Shown piece after piece: positions 1-6,790 of a DNA stretch of 9,239 nt. This DNA is from an uncultured Verrucomicrobiota bacterium. GTDB taxonomy: Bacteria; Verrucomicrobiota; Verrucomicrobiia; Chthoniobacterales; SZAS-18. Below the pieces are notes generated by a model. That model worked only from the letters and a program-made list of their open reading frames with translations. It was not told where the DNA came from and did not search any database. The stretch spans positions 1-9,239 of the forward strand of contig CALMVM010000166.1 of the NCBI GenBank assembly GCA_937873255.1, in the 5' to 3' direction. Position 1 is the stretch's first letter, and every line of letters begins with the position of its first letter. The position numbers and the translations under genes are program-made.

Positions 1-1366
1 TCATCTTCGTGGCGGGCAGGCGCACCTGCGGCTGAGCGATCCGAAAGACGGCCGCCATCAGGTCGACCATGTTCGGGTTCCACACGTCCGTGTGGCCGCG
101 GCAGATCTCGCCGGGCACGCGCACGACCCAATACGGGGTATGGTTATTCGCATTGCCGAGGCTCTTGATGCGCCACCAGCGCGGCGTCTTGCCGTCGGGC
201 GTAGCGGGCTCCGTGGCGAAGACCCCGCCGCTTTTCGGCGAGCGCAGGTTTGCGTCGAACACCTGACTCTGGTCGAACGTGCTGCCCACGTTGATCAGCG
301 GCGGCTGGTTGGTCGGCTCCACCGGGACGATGTCGTGGCTGAGCAGCACGTTGCTGTGCCCGGCCGTGTGAGTCAGGAAGTGCCGCTGGTCGATGGTCTG
401 GCCGTCCACCTGGTAGTCGCGGAACACCGCGAGGGAGTTGGAAATACCCGTGCCCACGCCAAAGAGCCAGCCGGTGGCCCAGTCGGCGCGCGAGGTCATG
501 CTGACGATCATTGGCCGGTCGGGGCCGATGAACTCGACGCCGTTCTGCTGCTGCGGGTGGGCGTGGAAGAAGTCGATCATCAGCTTCGCGTAGATCGATT
601 CCGCCGCGGAGTTGAGCAGCAGGATCAGGTCGGCGGGCATGATGACCGTGCGCGTGCCGCCGGCCTTACCCTCCTGGAACATCAGCGCGCCGATCATGGC
701 CTGCGTCACCGCGCGCTCCATGACCAGCGCCCCGAAGGAATGGCCGATCATGATCACCTTCGACTCCCGGTTCTGCTCGCGCGCGGCCATCGACAGGGAG
801 AAGATGGTCTCCGTGACGGCGGTGTCGGCGACCCGCTGCGAGGCGGCGTTCTTGCGGCCGTAGAAGGTGAAGGGCTGGGCGAGGTCGATCGCGTGGCGGA
901 CGAGTTCTGGCGCGTGGGTGTGGAGGCGCTTGCCGTTCCAGCCGATGTAGACGCCACGCACTTCGAAGTGATCGCGGACCTCCTTCGAATCGGCGATCTT
1001 TCGCAGCAGCCGCTGATTGAAGCGCCACACGTCGTCGGATTGAGAATGATTTTCCCAGCCGTGGGCGTAGATGACCAGGATCACCGGCTTGCGGCAATGG
1101 CGGATACTCTCGACCGCGCGCGTGAACTGCCGGCGGTCCCAAAAGTCACCCTGCTCATCGAACTCGATGTAGCTGGTTGAAAACGAGCCCCGCTCGTCGG
1201 CGTAGCGTTCGGAAAAATGGTTCGCGCTGAAGTCGGCGTGCTCGTCACCGAATTTGCGGTCCTGCGGGTCTTTGTCCTCGCGCTGCTGCCGGTTGAACAC
1301 GCAGCCGGACCAGAGCAACGCGACGGCCAGCACGATGAATCCCAGCGAACGATACGGTGTCTTCAT
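1..1366 (-). CDS. Probable lipoprotein alpha/beta hydrolase (GHSFG), 3' end beyond window
   Basis: I translated this by hand from the ATG at 1366-1364; 455 codons lie in the window with no stop, so the C terminus is missing. The N terminus is a signal peptide: Lys2, then a hydrophobic run (GFIVLAVALLWSGC) ending at Cys22. The lipobox is imperfect (Leu at -4, Trp at -3), so lipidation is likely rather than certain. The rest looks like an alpha/beta hydrolase: strand and oxyanion loop VILVIYAHGW (about 95-104), nucleophile elbow GHSFG (Ser210), possible acid Asp295 in SRADW, possible His425 in GHTDVW. The substrate is unknown; an ester or acyl lipid in the envelope fits the family. The gene begins 15 bases after the stop of the membrane hydrolase upstream, so the two are probably cotranscribed. 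No clear Shine-Dalgarno sequence precedes the ATG. Confident as a serine-hydrolase fold, not as to substrate. Confidence 0.85.
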   Translation of the reverse strand, partial: MKTPYRSLGFIVLAVALLWSGCVFNRQQREDKDPQDRKFGDEHADFSANHFSERYADERGSFSTSYIEFDEQGDFWDRRQFTRAVESIRHCRKPVILVIYAHGWENHSQSDDVWRFNQRLLRKIADSKEVRDHFEVRGVYIGWNGKRLHTHAPELVRHAIDLAQPFTFYGRKNAASQRVADTAVTETIFSLSMAAREQNRESKVIMIGHSFGALVMERAVTQAMIGALMFQEGKAGGTRTVIMPADLILLLNSAAESIYAKLMIDFFHAHPQQQNGVEFIGPDRPMIVSMTSRADWATGWLFGVGTGISNSLAVFRDYQVDGQTIDQRHFLTHTAGHSNVLLSHDIVPVEPTNQPPLINVGSTFDQSQVFDANLRSPKSGGVFATEPATPDGKTPRWWRIKSLGNANNHTPYWVVRVPGEICRGHTDVWNPNMVDLMAAVFRIAQPQVRLPATKM

Positions 1367-1381
1367 AAAGGTGCGCGGTGT

Positions 1382-3964
1382 TCAGACCGACCGAATCAGG
1401 GCGTCGAGTTGCTCGCCGATGCGCTGGCCGTGGTTGTCCCAGTAGTTCAGGTGCGCCCCAGACCCGATGCAGAACTCGCTGACGCACAGCGTCGGGTCCG
1501 TCTTCGGCGGAAGGGTGGGGTCGTAAGTCTCGGGCCAATTCTCGGGCCACCAGACGTAGCGCCCGACGTAGTCGCCGCTGCGGTACGCGTTGACCCACTG
1601 CCGCAGTCCGAGGTCGGCGGGCCTGGGCCGGTCGCCCGGCCAAGCGGTTGCTGGGAGGGCAGGATGTCGCGCCCAGTCGTAGAGCTGCGGGAAGCGCAGG
1701 CTGTAGAGCTGACGCAATGGGCAGCCCATCGTGAACAAGTAGACCGGGAAGTCAGCCGCGCCGAGCCGGCTGGGCTTGATCGCGGGGTTCGCGGCGGCCT
1801 CGCGCTGGAGAAAGCGCAGCAGATCGGCCGTGATGACCGTGCCTTGGCTGTGGGCGATGATGATCAGCCCGTCGTACGGCCCCTGGTCGCGCGAGTCGCG
1901 CCATTCGCAGACGTAGCGCAGCAGCGAGTGGAAGCGCGCGCAGATGCGGGCGCGGGGGTTCTCGCGCCGGGGGTGCAGCCGCAGCCAGTTCGTCACGTCT
2001 AGGGCGATGTCCAGGGCGCTACGCAGCCCGAAGGCGAGGAAGCGGAACCAGCCGCGCGAAGCGATCACGCCCAGCGCCACCACGGCCCCCGCCCATAGCG
2101 CCGCCGCCTTCGTCGGGTCGCTGATCGGGCCCTTGGCGTGCGCGAGCGTCCAGACGTAGGAGACGGGCAGCGCCACGACGACCAGCAGACGGACGACCTC
2201 CCCCGCCCAGCGCATCCGCGCGAAAGCGAGCGTGAGCGTCTCGCCCTGCCAGATCGAGACCTCCCGCTCGGGCGACGGTGGCCGACCCTCCGTGCCGACG
2301 GCGGGCGCGAGGCACCACGCCATCCACAACGCCGCGACGAAGAACGCGCCGCAAATCCAGGCGTAGCCGGCCGGCGTGCGCTGCTCCACCATTTGCGACG
2401 CCTCTTCGCGCAGGTCGCGCACGGGCGGCGGGTTCCGCTGGAAGAACCAGTGGTTGGGCTCGTAGCGGCCAGTCCAGAGCCGTTCCCATTTGCCGGGCGA
2501 CCCGGCCGGGCCAAGCAACTGGTCGAGGATCAAGGATTCCGTTTTCGGTTCGCCGCCGACCTTGTCGTTGCGGCCCTGGCGGACATCAATCTTTTCGTGG
2601 GTCTTCGGCGGGCTGGGCACGACTGTCACCGCTACCGCCTGCCAGAGCGACAGGTTGATCATCAGCACCAGCAGCGTAGGCAGTACGAGGGTCAGGTCGC
2701 CCGTCCACAGGGCGCGCACGGCGCGGAACCACAGGCCGGACGGCTGGCGCGGCAGGCCGAGGCGGGCCAGCAGGCCGCTGACCGTCGCCAGCATGGCCGC
2801 CGCGATCAGCAAAAACCAAGCGATGCCCAGGAGCAGGCACTGGTCCTCGACCGCGCGCAGTACCCCGTTGAGCATGGCGGTGGCGTTGCCGGCGCGCCCG
2901 CGCCAGACGATCTCGTACCCGTAGACCGCCAGGAAGACCACGCCCGCGCCGACCGTGAAGTAAATCGCCCCGGGCTGCCGCCGCTGGTACTGGAGCATGA
3001 TCCAGAAAACGGCGGCTCCCGCCAGCAATCCCCACAGGCCCATCAGCCAAGGCAGCGTCGCCCCTGACGCCACCACCCACCACGCGCCTGCGGCGGCCCC
3101 CACGGGGACGAGCGCCAGCGCGAACCACCACGCCGCCGACCGGCCCTGGCGAAGCTGCCAGGAATAGACGCCGAAGCCTCCAAGACCGGCCGCGAGGGTC
3201 GCCGCCAGGGCCTTGACCATCAGCGCGACTTGGGCGTCGGAACGATCCACGCAGAGCCAGAGCGGCAGCGCCACGGAAGCCGTCGCCAGCACGAAGAGAT
3301 TGAAGATCGGCACCGCCAGCACCAGCAGGCGTTCGGCCGCCGCGCGGCTCCAGAGCAGGACCGTCCACCAGCCGCCGAGACCGTCCTCGCGCTGGGCCAT
3401 CTCAAGGGTCTTGCGTCCGAGGCCGCACAGGTAAAAGAGCAACTGGTAAAGCTCTATGAAGATGTGGTAGCCGATCCCGGCGAAGCGCGAGAGGTCCGCC
3501 CAATACATCTCGAAGACGTGCACCTCGGTGTCGAGCGAGCCGGTGCCGCCGCCGTTGGCGTCCTTGCTCTGGCTGACGAGGCGCACGGTCTCGTAGGTCG
3601 CCTCGTCGGGCGCCACTTCCCGGTAGCCGTCCAACTGCTCGCGCATGTACTGGTGCGCCGCGTCGCCGGCGTCGAGCGGCGGCCCGTCGCCCTTGCGCCG
3701 CGGAGTCGCCGTCTCCGATTTTTGCTTCCAGGCCCAACGCTCCGCGCTCTCGGCCTGTTTCGATTCTTCCCTCGTCAGACGCGCCCCGAGGGGCACGGGC
3801 TTCACTTCGAGGCGCAGCGGCGACTGCTGGAAGGCGTCGCAATGCGTGGTGTGCGCCAGGAGGTCGGCGACGGCCTTGGAAGTGGATTCCGGCTGCTGGT
3901 CGGCCACGCCGTGCACGGCGATCACGGCGACTCGTTTGGGGCGCAACTCATTTGGCATGAGCAC
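1382..3964 (-). CDS. Multi-pass membrane protein with a split alpha/beta-hydrolase (AHSQG lipase-like) domain
   Basis: 860 residues. The N terminus carries the first hydrolase strand and oxyanion loop (VAVIAVHGVADQQP, about 12-25). A charged region follows to about 160, then roughly ten hydrophobic segments (near 164-183, 210-238, 247-266, 279-298, 303-323, 334-350, 374-401, 424-447, 534-553, 588-607, 619-637), with a hydrophilic loop at about 450-530. The hydrolase core resumes near 695: nucleophile elbow AHSQG with Ser706, likely acid Asp798 (YRSGDYVGR) and likely His838 (GAHLNYW), giving a complete triad. Active site and membrane domain together suggest a membrane-embedded lipase or esterase; the substrate is unknown. 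The farthest start is GTG at 3964; an in-frame ATG two codons later (3958) is an alternative. Neither has a well-spaced ribosome-binding site. It lies 104 bases after the AEP-like gene and 15 bases before the lipoprotein hydrolase. I do not recognise a named family. Confidence 0.88.
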   Translation of the reverse strand: MLMPNELRPKRVAVIAVHGVADQQPESTSKAVADLLAHTTHCDAFQQSPLRLEVKPVPLGARLTREESKQAESAERWAWKQKSETATPRRKGDGPPLDAGDAAHQYMREQLDGYREVAPDEATYETVRLVSQSKDANGGGTGSLDTEVHVFEMYWADLSRFAGIGYHIFIELYQLLFYLCGLGRKTLEMAQREDGLGGWWTVLLWSRAAAERLLVLAVPIFNLFVLATASVALPLWLCVDRSDAQVALMVKALAATLAAGLGGFGVYSWQLRQGRSAAWWFALALVPVGAAAGAWWVVASGATLPWLMGLWGLLAGAAVFWIMLQYQRRQPGAIYFTVGAGVVFLAVYGYEIVWRGRAGNATAMLNGVLRAVEDQCLLLGIAWFLLIAAAMLATVSGLLARLGLPRQPSGLWFRAVRALWTGDLTLVLPTLLVLMINLSLWQAVAVTVVPSPPKTHEKIDVRQGRNDKVGGEPKTESLILDQLLGPAGSPGKWERLWTGRYEPNHWFFQRNPPPVRDLREEASQMVEQRTPAGYAWICGAFFVAALWMAWCLAPAVGTEGRPPSPEREVSIWQGETLTLAFARMRWAGEVVRLLVVVALPVSYVWTLAHAKGPISDPTKAAALWAGAVVALGVIASRGWFRFLAFGLRSALDIALDVTNWLRLHPRRENPRARICARFHSLLRYVCEWRDSRDQGPYDGLIIIAHSQGTVITADLLRFLQREAAANPAIKPSRLGAADFPVYLFTMGCPLRQLYSLRFPQLYDWARHPALPATAWPGDRPRPADLGLRQWVNAYRSGDYVGRYVWWPENWPETYDPTLPPKTDPTLCVSEFCIGSGAHLNYWDNHGQRIGEQLDALIRSV

Positions 3965-4068
3965 ATTTAAAGGTATATACCCCCTTACGTGTCAATCTTT
4001 GTTTTCAGGACGCGCTGAGCCAACGCGCGGTCCGGGACAAACAAGTCTGCGCGGCGCGCGCAACGCAT
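3965..4068 (-). promoter_or_regulatory. Intergenic gap with possible internal promoter for the two alpha/beta-hydrolase genes
   Basis: Read on the minus strand, a perfect TTGACA hexamer (3995-3990) is followed after 18 bases by TTTAAA (3971-3966), a 4/6 match to a -10 box. The spacer contains the perfect palindrome GGTATATACC (3981-3972), preceded by a run of G's. Transcription from here would begin at or within a few bases of the hydrolase start, giving an almost leaderless message, in line with the missing Shine-Dalgarno. The palindrome between the -35 and -10 boxes is a natural place for a repressor or MerR-like activator. This is sequence pattern only. Confidence 0.35.
3972..3981. promoter_or_regulatory. 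GGTATATACC palindrome, possible operator
   Basis: A perfect 10-base inverted repeat lies in the AT-rich part of an otherwise GC-rich gap, within the spacer of the candidate promoter. A run of C's on the plus strand follows directly. No regulator gene is seen in the window to match it. Confidence 0.3.
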
Positions 4069-4767
4069 TCAGAATTGCGCCACGACTACGGGGACGTGCC
4101 GTTCCTCCCGCACAGAAATACGCAGGCCGCAGGCGCGCTCCAGGAGTTGGTGTGCAACCCAGGCCCGATCCACAATCGGGGCGAGCAGAAGCGCGCGGGC
4201 CAGATGATCGATGTTTTGTTCACCGCTCAACAGCGCCGCGCCGTAGAAGTGGTAGGACTTGCCCGATTTCAGGACGAATCCGCTGGGGTGCAGTTCGCGC
4301 GCCGCCGCAGTGACGAGCATGAGGTTAGCCTCGGAGGCGGGAGCGTGAAAATCGAGCATAGGCAGATGCCGTCGCGAGCCGTCATCCATTTCAATCTCGG
4401 AGGAAAGGACCGTCACCTCGTCGCCGGAGGCACTACAGAGTTCGGCCAGTCCCTGCGCGGTCAGACCGGGGATCGGCACCCGACGCCGCGGCGACTCGTG
4501 ACGGTTGTGAAAAAGCGCCTCGCGCAAAAGGTCGGTGGCGACTTCCGCCCGGCCGAAACCGGACACATTCACCGCGTCCCAAAAAGGAAGGTTCGTTCGA
4601 TGACGCAGGTCGGCTGCCGTGCGGAGGACTTCCTCCGTCCGGAGCGAGGTCTCGATCCTCTGTTGCAGCATCGGGACGGGCGGCGGGCAGAAGAGCGAGA
4701 GGGCCGCCGCGCCCTCGGTCCTTTGCAGGAGCGCGACCACCAGTTCGTGGACGGATGAACCGATCAA
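4069..4767 (-). CDS. Small protein with AEP (primase)-like motifs, partner of the patatin gene
   Basis: 232 residues. The start is TTG (4767-4765), supported by an AAAAGG element 8 bases upstream and a 12-base gap to the patatin stop, which suggests coupled translation. The next ATG in frame (residue 33) would remove a plausible N-terminal helix. There are no membrane segments, so it is probably cytoplasmic. Three motifs fall in the order and style of archaeo-eukaryotic primases: hydrophobic-D-x-H (PMLDFH, Asp139/His141), S-x-H after a basic turn (SGKSYHFYG, Ser171/His173), and hydrophobic-D (PIVDRAW, Asp200), followed by two strands (LRISV, VPVVVAQ) at the C terminus. In classical AEPs the first motif has two acidic residues; here the second is His, so catalysis may be altered or lost. 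The AEP assignment is my inference from motif spacing and needs a structure or profile check. What I can state firmly is a conserved-looking soluble protein tied to the patatin gene. Confidence 0.78.
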   Translation of the reverse strand: MIGSSVHELVVALLQRTEGAAALSLFCPPPVPMLQQRIETSLRTEEVLRTAADLRHRTNLPFWDAVNVSGFGRAEVATDLLREALFHNRHESPRRRVPIPGLTAQGLAELCSASGDEVTVLSSEIEMDDGSRRHLPMLDFHAPASEANLMLVTAAARELHPSGFVLKSGKSYHFYGAALLSGEQNIDHLARALLLAPIVDRAWVAHQLLERACGLRISVREERHVPVVVAQF

Positions 4768-4781
4768 GCGGAAAACCTTTT
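4768..4781 (-). promoter_or_regulatory. Ribosome-binding site deciding the TTG start of the AEP-like gene
   Basis: AAAAGG follows the patatin TAA almost directly on the minus strand and sits 8 bases ahead of TTG at 4767. No ATG or GTG in this frame has a comparable site, so the TTG start is preferred. The arrangement allows ribosomes ending the patatin gene to restart on the second gene. Confidence 0.5.
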
Positions 4782-6675
4782 AGAGGAGTGTCTCGCTCGG
4801 GAGATGCACGGCAAACTCGATGTGGCGGAAATCCGCGTCGATGGGCTGTCCGTAGCGTTCGAGCGTGTTCAAGGTGCGGCCGCCCACGAGGACTTCCCGA
4901 ATGGGCGTATGGTTCGCGGAAGGCAAAGCGGCCGAGAGATTCCGGACGACGAGACAGCGGATTTGTTCGATGCCCTCGCGTACACAGAAAAAGGCGCGGG
5001 TTGTCCCCTGGATGAGGTAGAAAGACTTGCCGGACGCCTCCACGATGGGCGGGGTGACGATGGTTTCCTTGCCGCCGGGGTATTTGACGACGGCCACGTC
5101 GAACGGATCCAGGCCAGCAGTTCTGAACATGCCGTGCAAACTCTTGATCTGCTGGTATTTGTATTCGCGCACAAGCGAACTGAGCGCCATCAGATCCGAG
5201 ACGTTGACCGTCTCCATCCGCATGGAGATGGAAGCTTGACCGTACTGGGAGACGTGGTCGCGCAGTTTCTTCTCCAAGTCGAGGTCGGAGCCACGTTGGA
5301 GTTTGGGCGGTCCCGCTTCGCTGTATGTTCCGACCGGTCCAAGCATGGCATGCAGGGCTCGGATCGCGGGAAAGTCGTCCGGCCCGACATATTTGATGGC
5401 GCGAACCTCGTTGCCGACCGTGTCCTCCATGTAGACCAATGCTGCGCAATCCGTGGAATTCTGCGGATCGATGAGGAAGCCACGAAACGGCACCTGCGCG
5501 GTCGAGTGAAAGACGATCCCCATCTCCGCCATCAACCGGCGACGGTAGAGTTCGTGCGGCTTGCGGTCCTCGGGCGGCAGGAAGGCGTGAATCTCCACGC
5601 CTTGAGTGCGCCATTTCAGGAAGGCGGGAAAAATGGAGTACAACCAGTTGGAATCCTCGTCGGCCACGAAGAGCTTTTTGATGTTCCTCACGTTCAGGAT
5701 AGTCGTGAGTTCGGTCAGCACTTCGTCAGTGCCCTCGCAAACGGTGCGGCGGGCAGAGCTGGGGCGCACCTTGCCGAGTTCGCCGTCGAAGAATTCTTTG
5801 GCGGCGTCGGTGCCGTTGCGGATCAACTGCGCGGTTTTCTTGTCGTCCATGTCCGCGAAGTCGGTGGCCGAGATCGAGCCGGTTTGGATGCGGATCTCGT
5901 ACACGTTTTCCACCAAGCGGGCCTGGATGTTGACGCTGCCGTCGAGGGCGGTGTTGAGCACCGCCTTGAAATAATCCTCCGGCGTGTCCAGCCGCAGCGT
6001 GAACGCGAGGATTCGCTTGGAATGGATCGCGCTGGCCTCGCTCGAAAACGTGAAGGACGGCAGGTTGCTCAGGATGCCCCCATCCACGTAATGGTTGTCG
6101 ACGGGCTGGAAGAACCCGGGGATGGAACACGAGCAACGGACCGCGTGGGCGACATCTTCGTCCGGGCTCTGGCCATGGCTCCAGACCTTGACAGCCTGCG
6201 CGACAATGTCGGCCGCGACGACCCACAGCGGCTTGATTAGGTCTTTGAATTTGACGTTCTTGCCATCGGTCTTGGGCAGCAACTGCTTCAACGCCCCGTT
6301 GAGCCACTCCTCGATCTTCACCGAGGAATAACGGCCGTGTTTCTGGATGACCTCGGAAATGCCGGGATAAAACCAATCGCCGATGGCTCCGCCGATGCGC
6401 TGCCAGGTGGAAATCTTCGATTTGATGGGTTCCGGGGGCCTGAGAAAATCTTTGAAATCGATTTGCGCCAGCAGCGCGCCGATCTGATCGGCCGTCGCTC
6501 CCGCCGCCAGCAAGGCCGCGATGATGCTGCCGGCGGAGGTGCCCGCGACTCCCGAGAAATTGACCCCACGTTCGGCCACGTGCCGGAGCGCGCCCACGAA
6601 CGCCGCGCCCCGGCACCCGCCGCCTTGAAAAACGCCCAGACAGGATTCGAAGAAGTAGGTACGCGGCTCCGGCAT
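4780..6675 (-). CDS. Patatin-like phospholipase with PLD-like and ParB/Srx-like C-terminal regions
   Basis: 631 residues from ATG at 6675. Residues 12-210 are a complete patatin domain: glycine-rich oxyanion loop GGGCRGAAF (18-26), nucleophile motif GTSAGS with Ser47, and catalytic Asp198 in VDGGILSNLP. The family cleaves acyl groups from phospholipids with a Ser-Asp dyad; its bacterial members include the CBASS effector CapV and T6SS effectors. Residues 215-310 look like the rest of the patatin fold. Residues 315-445 (NIKKLFVADEDSNWLYSIFP, then FRGFLIDP) have the rhythm of a phospholipase-D-like domain, but the HxK signature is absent. Residues 495-585 (QIKSLHGMFRTAGL, YLIQGTTR, CLVVRNL) resemble the ParB/sulfiredoxin N-domain, with GTTR at 557-560 in place of the GxxR loop. 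There is no signal peptide or membrane segment, so it is cytoplasmic. Upstream of the ATG is only a weak AGG. The patatin call is firm; the two C-terminal domain calls are motif-level inference. Confidence 0.95.
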   Translation of the reverse strand: MPEPRTYFFESCLGVFQGGGCRGAAFVGALRHVAERGVNFSGVAGTSAGSIIAALLAAGATADQIGALLAQIDFKDFLRPPEPIKSKISTWQRIGGAIGDWFYPGISEVIQKHGRYSSVKIEEWLNGALKQLLPKTDGKNVKFKDLIKPLWVVAADIVAQAVKVWSHGQSPDEDVAHAVRCSCSIPGFFQPVDNHYVDGGILSNLPSFTFSSEASAIHSKRILAFTLRLDTPEDYFKAVLNTALDGSVNIQARLVENVYEIRIQTGSISATDFADMDDKKTAQLIRNGTDAAKEFFDGELGKVRPSSARRTVCEGTDEVLTELTTILNVRNIKKLFVADEDSNWLYSIFPAFLKWRTQGVEIHAFLPPEDRKPHELYRRRLMAEMGIVFHSTAQVPFRGFLIDPQNSTDCAALVYMEDTVGNEVRAIKYVGPDDFPAIRALHAMLGPVGTYSEAGPPKLQRGSDLDLEKKLRDHVSQYGQASISMRMETVNVSDLMALSSLVREYKYQQIKSLHGMFRTAGLDPFDVAVVKYPGGKETIVTPPIVEASGKSFYLIQGTTRAFFCVREGIEQIRCLVVRNLSAALPSANHTPIREVLVGGRTLNTLERYGQPIDADFRHIEFAVHLPSETLL

Positions 6676-6683
6676 GGTATCGG

Positions 6684-6713
6684 AACCTACTGGACCCGCG
6701 CCGGGTTTGCCAA
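6684..6713 (-). promoter_or_regulatory. Weak promoter candidate just upstream of the patatin gene
   Basis: On the minus strand TTGGCA (6713-6708; 5/6 match to a -35 box) is followed 18 bases later by TAGGTT (6689-6684; 3/6 match to a -10 box). Initiation would fall just before the ATG at 6675. A short inverted repeat ACCCG-CGC-CGGGT (6694-6706) fills much of the spacer and could act as an operator. The -10 box is poor, so the real promoter may lie farther upstream or be supplied by the neighbouring IS. Confidence 0.2.
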
Positions 6714-6720
6714 GAGGGAA

Positions 6721-6790
6721 GTCGCGGCAGATGAATCGAACACCTAGCCAAATCTCCGCTGGGTCGGGCCGACTGGCACGCGTGCCGCGA
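6721..6790 (-). other. tRNA-like T-arm and acceptor pairing (possible tRNA remnant)
   Basis: On the minus strand a standard T-loop TTCGATT is closed by a 5-base stem (AGGTG with CATCT, one G-U pair). It is followed by GCCGCGA, which pairs perfectly with TCGCGGC 56 bases upstream (plus-strand 6784-6790), as an acceptor stem would. The total, about 70 bases, is slightly short. I cannot form a normal D-arm, the best anticodon loop lacks T33, the variable loop is too short, and there is no CCA. It is not a functional tRNA as read; a decayed tRNA or a chance structure are the options. Confidence 0.2.
6775..6786. repeat. 12-base perfect palindrome
   Basis: GGCACGCGTGCC is its own reverse complement. 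It lies about 100 bases upstream of the patatin start, a reasonable place for an operator, though in GC-rich DNA it could be chance. It overlaps one side of the tRNA-like pairing, so the two structures would exclude one another. Confidence 0.35.

Noticed and set aside
92..1180. Long plus-strand open frame (362 codons)
   Set aside because: It is antisense to the lipoprotein hydrolase, whose minus-strand frame has a signal peptide and GHSFG motif. The plus-strand translation is Val/Asp/Arg-rich with no recognisable motif.
2138..3067. 309-codon plus-strand open frame, and similar ones at 1217-2002, 3230-3970 and 4804-6240
   Set aside because: All are antisense shadows in GC-rich coding DNA; the minus-strand genes have clear domains and membrane segments.
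4008..4033. Imperfect GC-rich hairpin between the AEP-like gene and the membrane hydrolase
   Set aside because: The stem is broken by a bulge and no T-run follows on the minus strand, so I do not call a terminator.
4755..4757. Alternative plus-strand start ATG near the patatin/AEP-like junction
   Set aside because: The resulting short frame is antisense and Arg-rich, with no supporting motif.
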